DNA from: HLUCCA09 sp039822045
Lineage (GTDB): Bacteria; Pseudomonadota; Alphaproteobacteria; Rhodobacterales; Rhodobacteraceae
Length of the DNA: 64,000 nt
Assembly: GCA_039822045.1 (NCBI GenBank)
Contig: JBCBMY010000003.1
Coordinates: 248,001 to 312,000 of the forward strand
Direction: 5' to 3'
Part shown: in pieces, positions 59,913 through 64,000 of the stretch
Numbering within the stretch: the stretch's first letter is position 1
How the letters are laid out: each line of letters starts with the position of its first letter
Position numbers and translations under genes: made by a program
Notes under the pieces: generated by a model
Databases searched by the model: none
Seen by the model: only the letters and a program-made list of their open reading frames with translations
Told to the model about the DNA's origin: nothing

Positions 59913-60997
59913 AGGCTCGGTTGGCCCTCGTCGGCGCTCTTGTGGTGCTCCTCGTGGGCGGCGCACTTCGCGGGCGGGAAATGCCCGAGCACCGAGAGAC
60001 CCTCTACGTGTTTGGGACGCTTGTAGAGGTCGTCATCCGTGGCGAGCCTGAGGAGAGGGCTAGGGCCGCCGTCTCGGAGGTTGGGCTGCATTTTCAGCGC
60101 GTTCATGAGGACTGGCACGCCTGGCGGCCCGGCGCGCTGGGAACACTCAACCACGCTATCTCGGAAGGCCGCGTCCACAGGGTTGATCCGGGCCTGCTGG
60201 ATGTTCTGCGCCGGGGGCAGCGCCTAGCCTGCGAAAGCGGCGGGCTATTCGAGCCGGCTATCGGCGCGCTTGTGGGGCTCTGGGGATTTCACGCCGATAC
60301 CGCTCCAGAAGGTGCGCCCCCGTCTGAGACCGAGATTGCAGGGCTACTGGTGAAGCGCCCGCGCATGGCTGATCTGCATCTCGCCCATGAATCGGTCTCG
60401 TCACACAACCCTGCGGTGCAACTCGATCTGGGCGGCTTCGCCAAGGGCGCAGCACTCGATCGGGCGGCAGACTTGCTCGCTGCGCGTGGGATCGAGAACG
60501 CCGTCCTGAATGCGGGTGGGGACGTCAACGTAATCGGACGCCACGGCGCACGCGCGTGGCGGGTGGCGATCCGCGATCCGTTTGGCTGGGAGGCGGTGGC
60601 GGCGCTGTCGTTGCAACCCGGCGAGGTGCTCTACACGTCCGGGAACTACGAACGGTTCTTCGAGCATGCGGGCCGGCGCTTCGCCCATATCCTCGACCCT
60701 CGGACCGGCCGCCCCGTGGGCGAGATCGTCTCCGCCTCTGTCCTCGCGCGGGAAGGAGCTCTTGCGGATGCAGCGGCCACGGCGCTGGCCGTCGCAGGGC
60801 CTGGGCATTGGGTCGAGACCGCCGCTGCGATGGGCATCGAATCCGCCATGATCATTGGCCAAGACGGGCAGATGCAGGCCACGCCGGCCATGGCCGCACG
60901 GTTGGAGCCGGTGTCGGGCCAAGGGCAGGTCGCTGCCCGGGTCGTCGACCTGCCCGTTGCGGGCGCCGTTCCGTCGCACGACTGCTCCGCCTTCTGA
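59909..60997 (+). CDS. apbE: FAD:protein FMN transferase ApbE (RnfF)
   Basis: A 362-residue exported Mg-dependent flavin transferase that attaches FMN to threonines of RnfG and RnfD. An N-terminal membrane segment (LALVGALVVLLVGGALRG) lacks an obvious lipobox. Core motifs are LYVFGTLVEVVIRG, DLGGFAKGAALDRAADLL, NAGGDVNVIG, and the metal-site HILDPRTGRPV and ADAAATALAV. The GTG at 59909 overlaps the upstream stop. Its place in the rnf/fdx cluster matches R. capsulatus RnfF. Confidence 0.93.
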   Translation: MKARLALVGALVVLLVGGALRGREMPEHRETLYVFGTLVEVVIRGEPEERARAAVSEVGLHFQRVHEDWHAWRPGALGTLNHAISEGRVHRVDPGLLDVLRRGQRLACESGGLFEPAIGALVGLWGFHADTAPEGAPPSETEIAGLLVKRPRMADLHLAHESVSSHNPAVQLDLGGFAKGAALDRAADLLAARGIENAVLNAGGDVNVIGRHGARAWRVAIRDPFGWEAVAALSLQPGEVLYTSGNYERFFEHAGRRFAHILDPRTGRPVGEIVSASVLAREGALADAAATALAVAGPGHWVETAAAMGIESAMIIGQDGQMQATPAMAARLEPVSGQGQVAARVVDLPVAGAVPSHDCSAF

Positions 60998-61015
60998 GCC
61001 AGCAAGGGCCCGTCT

Positions 61016-61031
61016 TGGCACGGCCCGTGCT
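61016..61031 (+). promoter_or_regulatory. Sigma-54 promoter of the FeSII-like/peroxiredoxin unit
   Basis: TGGCAC-GGCCC-GTGC has exact -24/-12 spacing with one mismatch (G for T). The predicted start is near 61042, about 80 bp before the gene. No perfect NifA site was found close upstream. Confidence 0.75.
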
Positions 61032-61123
61032 GAGCAAGGGGTAGCGGCCGCAGAGCCAGACGACCTCCCAAGGCGGCCCGACATGCCCGTCCGTCACAGC
61101 CAATCTAGCAAAGGCACCGACCC

Positions 61124-61495
61124 ATGGCCGACATCGCGTTCAGATCGCTCGTCATGCAGCGGGACAAAACCATCTACGCAGTGATTGGCAACACCAAGAC
61201 CACTCTTGCGCATTCCGATGAGCACCAGATCTCGACCCCTTCTGAGTGCCTTGACGGCAGATGGGGATTGCGTCGGATCGAGGTGACGGTGCTCGACGAC
61301 AAGACGCCCATGGGCATGTCGCTCACCGAGAAGGAAAATGCCCGGCTGAAGGTGCTTCTGGTCCTTACAGATGCCGAGATCGAGGAGGCAGAGAACAGCG
61401 ATCTGCCGCCGCGCCTCCGCCTCGCTTGCCATTTGATCGCGCGCAGCGAAGACGTGCGGGTGTCCTTCACCGGAACACGCGGCGGCTCCGCCTGA
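61124..61495 (+). CDS. FeSII (Shethna protein II)-like ferredoxin with two cluster cysteines lost
   Basis: A 123-residue protein aligning along its length with Azotobacter FeSII, a 2Fe-2S protein that protects nitrogenase from oxygen. Shared blocks are the N-terminal SLVMQRDKTIYAV, PMGMSLTEKENARLK, DLPPRLRLAC and the terminal VSFTGTRGG. The C-x4-C-x2-C loop reads Cys42-x4-Trp47-x2-Arg50 (ECLDGRWGLR); Cys102 is kept. The codon TGG (from TGC) and CGT (from TGT) each need one base change. It can hardly hold a standard 2Fe-2S cluster. It lies behind a sigma-54 promoter and 28 bp before a peroxiredoxin gene. Confidence 0.8.
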   Translation: MADIAFRSLVMQRDKTIYAVIGNTKTTLAHSDEHQISTPSECLDGRWGLRRIEVTVLDDKTPMGMSLTEKENARLKVLLVLTDAEIEEAENSDLPPRLRLACHLIARSEDVRVSFTGTRGGSA

Positions 61496-61523
61496 TCCAC
61501 TTCTCCACAAAAGGACTGATTGT

Positions 61524-62066
61524 ATGAAATCCAACACGCGCCTGCCGAACGTCACCTTTCACACTCGTGTTCGCGATGAGAGCATCGAGGGGCCCAACCC
61601 GTTCCGCTGGGAAGACAAGACGACGGCCGATTACTTTGCCGGCAAGCGCGTGATTCTCTTCGCGCTTCCCGGTGCCTTCACACCCACTTGCTCGACCTAC
61701 CAGCTCCCTGGCTTCGAGATGAATGTCGAGAACTTCGCCGCCCAAGGGATCGACGCGATCTACTGCCTCTCGGTCAACGACGCTTTCACCATGAACAAAT
61801 GGGCCGAGGCCCAGGGCATCCAACAGATCGGCATGATCCCTGACGGGTCGGGCGAGTTCACCCGCCGCATGGGCATGCTCGTCCGCAAGGACAATCTCGG
61901 CTTCGGCCTCCGCTCCTGGCGCTACGCGGCAATCGTCAATGACGGCGCCGTCGAGGCCTGGTTCGAGGAGCCGGGCCTCATGGACAACTGCCCTGACGAC
62001 CCCTACGGCGTCTCGAGCCCCGAAAGCCTCCTGGCCTATCTCACCCAAGCCGTCGCCGCCGAGTAA
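61524..62066 (+). CDS. Prx5-type peroxiredoxin, nif-linked
   Basis: A 180-residue peroxidase of the Prx5/hybrid family. The peroxidatic Cys is in LPGAFTPTCSTYQLPGFE, with YCLSVNDAFTMNKWAEAQG downstream as in AhpC/Prx5 proteins; a separate resolving Cys is not obvious. It reduces peroxides using thioredoxin or glutathione. Cotranscription with the FeSII-like gene under sigma-54 suggests protection of nitrogenase from oxidants. A strong hairpin follows at 62097. Confidence 0.92.
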   Translation: MKSNTRLPNVTFHTRVRDESIEGPNPFRWEDKTTADYFAGKRVILFALPGAFTPTCSTYQLPGFEMNVENFAAQGIDAIYCLSVNDAFTMNKWAEAQGIQQIGMIPDGSGEFTRRMGMLVRKDNLGFGLRSWRYAAIVNDGAVEAWFEEPGLMDNCPDDPYGVSSPESLLAYLTQAVAAE

Positions 62067-62096
62067 CACCCTGTCAACTCGTTGCCTCGTTATCCC

Positions 62097-62118
62097 GCCC
62101 CGCCAGGTTTGGCGGGGC
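62097..62118 (+). terminator. Terminator after the peroxiredoxin gene
   Basis: GCCCCGCCA pairs with TGGCGGGGC over 9 bp with a GGTT loop, followed by ATTTCCTTTG. It separates this unit from nifF. Confidence 0.8.
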
Positions 62119-62141
62119 ATTTCCTTTGTCGGATATCGATC

Positions 62142-62157
62142 TGTTCGATTTCCGACC
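62142..62157. promoter_or_regulatory. Weak NifA-like site upstream of nifF
   Basis: TGT-N10-ACC differs from the consensus TGT-N10-ACA in the last base. It lies about 100 bp upstream of the nifF -24 element, within the usual activator range. Confidence 0.4.
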
Positions 62158-62255
62158 GCTGTGCACGGCCATGGCGCCCCCAACCAACCGCACACCGTCG
62201 GATCTCTTGGGGTTTTTCTTTACAGGGCAGGTGCTTAGCTGACGGACCGCCCACT

Positions 62256-62271
62256 TGGCACGCTTCATGCT
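62256..62271 (+). promoter_or_regulatory. Sigma-54 promoter of nifF
   Basis: TGGCAC-GCTTC-ATGC has exact spacing with one mismatch (A for T). The predicted start is near 62281, about 69 bp before the nifF ATG. Confidence 0.82.
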
Positions 62272-62349
62272 CGTCGCTTTGAAGCGACCGCCCGGAAACA
62301 AGCCGGGCCAACGCCGCAGAACAAACACGACAGATAGGACCGAGAGCAC

Positions 62350-62913
62350 ATGGCCAAGATTGGGATCTTCTTTGGAACGGACACCGGCAACACCCGCAAG
62401 ATCGCCAAGCAGATCAAGCGCCAGTTCGACGATGACCTGATGTCCAAGCCGCTCAACGTGAACCGCACCGAGGTCGCGGACTTCATGAGCTACGATTATC
62501 TGATTCTGGGCACGCCGACCCTCGGCGACGGCCTACTGCCCGGGCTCAGCGCTGATGCCGAGAACGAAAGTTGGGAGGAGTTTCTGCCAAAGCTCGAAGA
62601 TGAGAGCTTCGAGGGCAAGACGATCGCGATCTTCGGCCTTGGCGATCAGATCACCTATCCGCTTGAATTCATCAACGCCGTCTACTTCCTCCATGAGTTC
62701 TTTGAGGAGCGCGGGGCAAAGATGGTCGGCTACTGGCCCACCGAAGGCTACGGGTTCGAGGACTCGCTCGCCGTCGACGGCGATCACTTCCTCGGGCTGG
62801 CGCTCGACCTCGATAACGAGGCGATGCTGACGGAGGAGCGGCTGGCCGGGTGGCTCGCCAGCATTGCCAACGATTTCGGTCTGCCCTTGGGCGCCGAGGC
62901 CACACCGGCCTAA
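62350..62913 (+). CDS. nifF: Flavodoxin, nitrogenase type
   Basis: A 187-residue long-chain flavodoxin. The FMN phosphate loop is IGIFFGTDTGNTRKIAK, with LILGTPTLGDGLLPG and the isoalloxazine-side IFGLGDQITYPLEFINAV. It is an electron donor to nitrogenase, alternative to ferredoxin under iron limitation. A sigma-54 promoter precedes it, which supports nifF rather than a general flavodoxin. A possible 23-residue ORF starts 12 bases after its stop. Confidence 0.93.
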   Translation: MAKIGIFFGTDTGNTRKIAKQIKRQFDDDLMSKPLNVNRTEVADFMSYDYLILGTPTLGDGLLPGLSADAENESWEEFLPKLEDESFEGKTIAIFGLGDQITYPLEFINAVYFLHEFFEERGAKMVGYWPTEGYGFEDSLAVDGDHFLGLALDLDNEAMLTEERLAGWLASIANDFGLPLGAEATPA

Positions 62914-62925
62914 GGCAGGGGAGCG

Positions 62926-62997
62926 ATGCGCACCGGGTGCCGCTACGAGCCGTTCTTTGAAAACAACGTCTGCAGCATGTCCAAGTGCAGCGGCTGA
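62926..62997 (+). CDS. Candidate 23-residue Cys-containing microprotein after nifF
   Basis: The ATG at 62926 follows AGGGGAGCG, a strong ribosome site, only 12 bases after the nifF stop. The 23 codons are almost all G/C-ending (about 21 of 23), like real genes here. The peptide (MRTGCRYEPFFENNVCSMSK, then CSG) has three Cys. It would be cotranscribed with nifF. No homologue is known to me, and its short length makes chance possible. Confidence 0.45.
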   Translation: MRTGCRYEPFFENNVCSMSKCSG

Positions 62998-63349
62998 GGA
63001 AATGACAGGCCGACGCTCGGCGTGGTGTCTCTGACCTCTACGCGGTCCCAGTTTGATGCGCTGACAGTCTCGTTGCGGCAGTCCCAATCCGAGATGGTCG
63101 CGCGAGACGCGGCCAACTTCCCGCATCCCGCCACCTCCGTGCACTAAGGCGCTGCCAAAGCGGCAGCCCGACCCCTTGCACCCATCCCAATGCGGCGCTC
63201 GACACGCGCCGCATTGGCCTCTGGCAAAGGCAAGATCCTGTCCCGCCTTTACGACAAAAACGAACGCCAAAATGCCGCTTCCCCGCGCAGCAGGCGTCCA
63301 GAGCGTGCCCCGCGCCGCTCGCAATGCCACACTTGGCGCTTAGCGACGT
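62998..63349. other. Intergenic stretch with only weak short ORFs
   Basis: This 352-bp region lies between nifF and a GNAT gene. It holds a plus-strand ORF (63022-63147, GTG start, weak ribosome site) and an antisense 63-residue ORF (62943-63134). Neither is recognisable. Confidence 0.4.
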
Positions 63350-63886
63350 CTAGTGGCGCAATTCTCTGACATAGAGATGGTCGGGATAGTCGTAGCCCGC
63401 GAGTACGAGATCGCCCTTCTTGATCATACCGGCTTTCTCTAGGACGCGGACGGACGGGTTGTTGTGCGGGTCCACGATCGCAACGATCCTGTGCGCGCGT
63501 GTCATGCCTTCGGCCGCGTCGATCATCCCCAGAACAGCTTCCGTTGCATAGCCCCGACCCCAGGCATGTTTTGCCAACCGGACCCCCAGTTCTGCGTCCC
63601 CCGTTCCCACTCTGCCCACATCGTTGGACAGGCTGATGTAGCCAATGATCCGTCCATCCCTTTTGCCCTCGATGGCAAGCACGCCAAGCGACCAATCCGA
63701 TCTCTCTGAGACGACGGCATTCTCAAACCAAACCGCTTGATCCGTTTCGCTCAGTGGGCCCCGATCACTGAAATGCATGACATCCGGATCGCCCAGTATC
63801 GCGCCTACAAACGGCCGATCGTCCGTTCGCCAGCGCCGGAGGAGCAATCGGTGTGTTTCAATCATGCGTTGCCCGAGCCCACTCAC
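63350..63886 (-). CDS. GNAT family acetyltransferase (RimJ/RimL type)
   Basis: A 178-residue acyl-CoA-dependent N-acetyltransferase. The N-terminal IETHRLLLRRWRTDDRPFV and the acetyl-CoA loop AKHAWGRGYATEAVLGMI are typical, with NPSVRVLEKAGM near the end. The GTG at 63886 overlaps the stop of the upstream partial gene (GTGA) and is preferred for coupling. The ATG at 63865 is the family-like alternative but has no ribosome site. The substrate is unknown. Confidence 0.88.
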   Translation of the reverse strand: MSGLGQRMIETHRLLLRRWRTDDRPFVGAILGDPDVMHFSDRGPLSETDQAVWFENAVVSERSDWSLGVLAIEGKRDGRIIGYISLSNDVGRVGTGDAELGVRLAKHAWGRGYATEAVLGMIDAAEGMTRAHRIVAIVDPHNNPSVRVLEKAGMIKKGDLVLAGYDYPDHLYVRELRH

Positions 63887-64000
63887 GACGGCACATCCAC
63901 CTTGCCCCCTTCTACAAGGGCGAGCCTGACGTTCAAACGTAGTTTGGGCCGGACAACGGCCACCGTGCCCTTGGCCCCGCTGCGGTCCGCCGATGCCGGT
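63883..64000 (-). CDS. Unidentified gene, 3' end only
   Basis: The frame is open from the right edge to a TGA at 63883-63885 and encodes a last stretch ending LRLNVRLALVEGGKVDVPS. Codons end mostly in G or C. The stop overlaps the GNAT start by the GTGA pattern common in this window, so it is probably the upstream gene of a two-gene operon. Too little is present to name it. Confidence 0.55.
   Translation of the reverse strand, partial: PASADRSGAKGTVAVVRPKLRLNVRLALVEGGKVDVPS

Noticed and set aside
63022..63147. Plus-strand 41-codon ORF downstream of nifF
   Set aside because: It starts with GTG without a good ribosome site and has no recognisable sequence; kept only as a note in the intergenic entry.

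Overview
This is a GC-rich, densely packed chromosomal segment from an alphaproteobacterium. The Lrp-trxB pair, TIGR02186/TSUP pair, RpoH-II-type sigma factor, short LOV protein, XrtD-type exosortase and candidate gene-transfer-agent (GTA) spike genes point to Rhodobacterales (Rhodobacteraceae/Roseobacteraceae). The Rnf complex with nif-type ferredoxins, flavodoxin and sigma-54 promoters indicates a nitrogen fixer. The genus cannot be fixed from the sequence alone. No insertion sequences, CRISPR arrays or rRNA genes were seen. Many adjacent genes overlap by 1 or 4 bases (TGATG, ATGA, GTGA), and GTG/TTG starts are common.

Layout. 1-8.6 kb: 5' part of trxB, an Lrp/AsnC regulator, a TSUP exporter with its TIGR02186 partner, and a BMP-type nucleoside ABC importer operon with a LysE-family exporter between its two permeases. 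8.8-14 kb: rimI, tsaB, an Nfu-type Fe-S carrier, uspA, a branched-chain aminotransferase, a VOC protein and trpS. 14-20.4 kb: a rhomboid-fold protein without the catalytic dyad, then murJ, glnD and a lipoprotein PBP activator. 20.5-26.7 kb: rsmI-yraN, gshB with an alpha/beta hydrolase, the ComM/YifB AAA protein, a glutathione S-transferase and a histidine phosphatase. 27-34 kb: rpoH behind an ECF-sigma-like promoter, chaN-like, coaBC, dut, a membrane-anchored ThiF/MoeB protein, a DUF4399 protein and an M3 peptidase.

34.4-44.6 kb is a cell-surface accessory region: a condensation/thioesterase-like protein with degenerate active sites, an exosortase-EpsI fusion (XrtD type), a family 2 glycosyltransferase, a probable GTA head-spike pair (base and beta-helix fibre), a WecG/TagA glycosyltransferase and an O-antigen-ligase-like membrane protein. 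44.6-50.3 kb: a short LOV photoreceptor, a UbiG-like methyltransferase, a PaaK-like ligase, a secreted peptidoglycan-binding protein, rpmJ, tRNA-Val(GAC) and an N-formylglutamate amidohydrolase.

50.7-63 kb supplies electrons and protection for nitrogenase. rnfABCDGEH (minus strand, followed by an FccB-like flavoprotein) diverges from fprA-fdxC-fdxN-rseC-like-apbE. The shared control region carries back-to-back -24/-12 promoters and one perfect NifA site (TGT-N10-ACA). Two further -24/-12 promoters precede a FeSII-like gene with a peroxiredoxin gene, and nifF. Rnf would drive low-potential electron transfer to ferredoxin or flavodoxin (FdxN, FdxC, NifF), and ApbE would attach FMN to RnfG/RnfD. 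The most unusual gene is the FeSII (Shethna protein II)-like one: two of its four cluster-binding cysteines are replaced by Trp and Arg. The window ends with a GNAT acetyltransferase and the 3' end of an unidentified gene.
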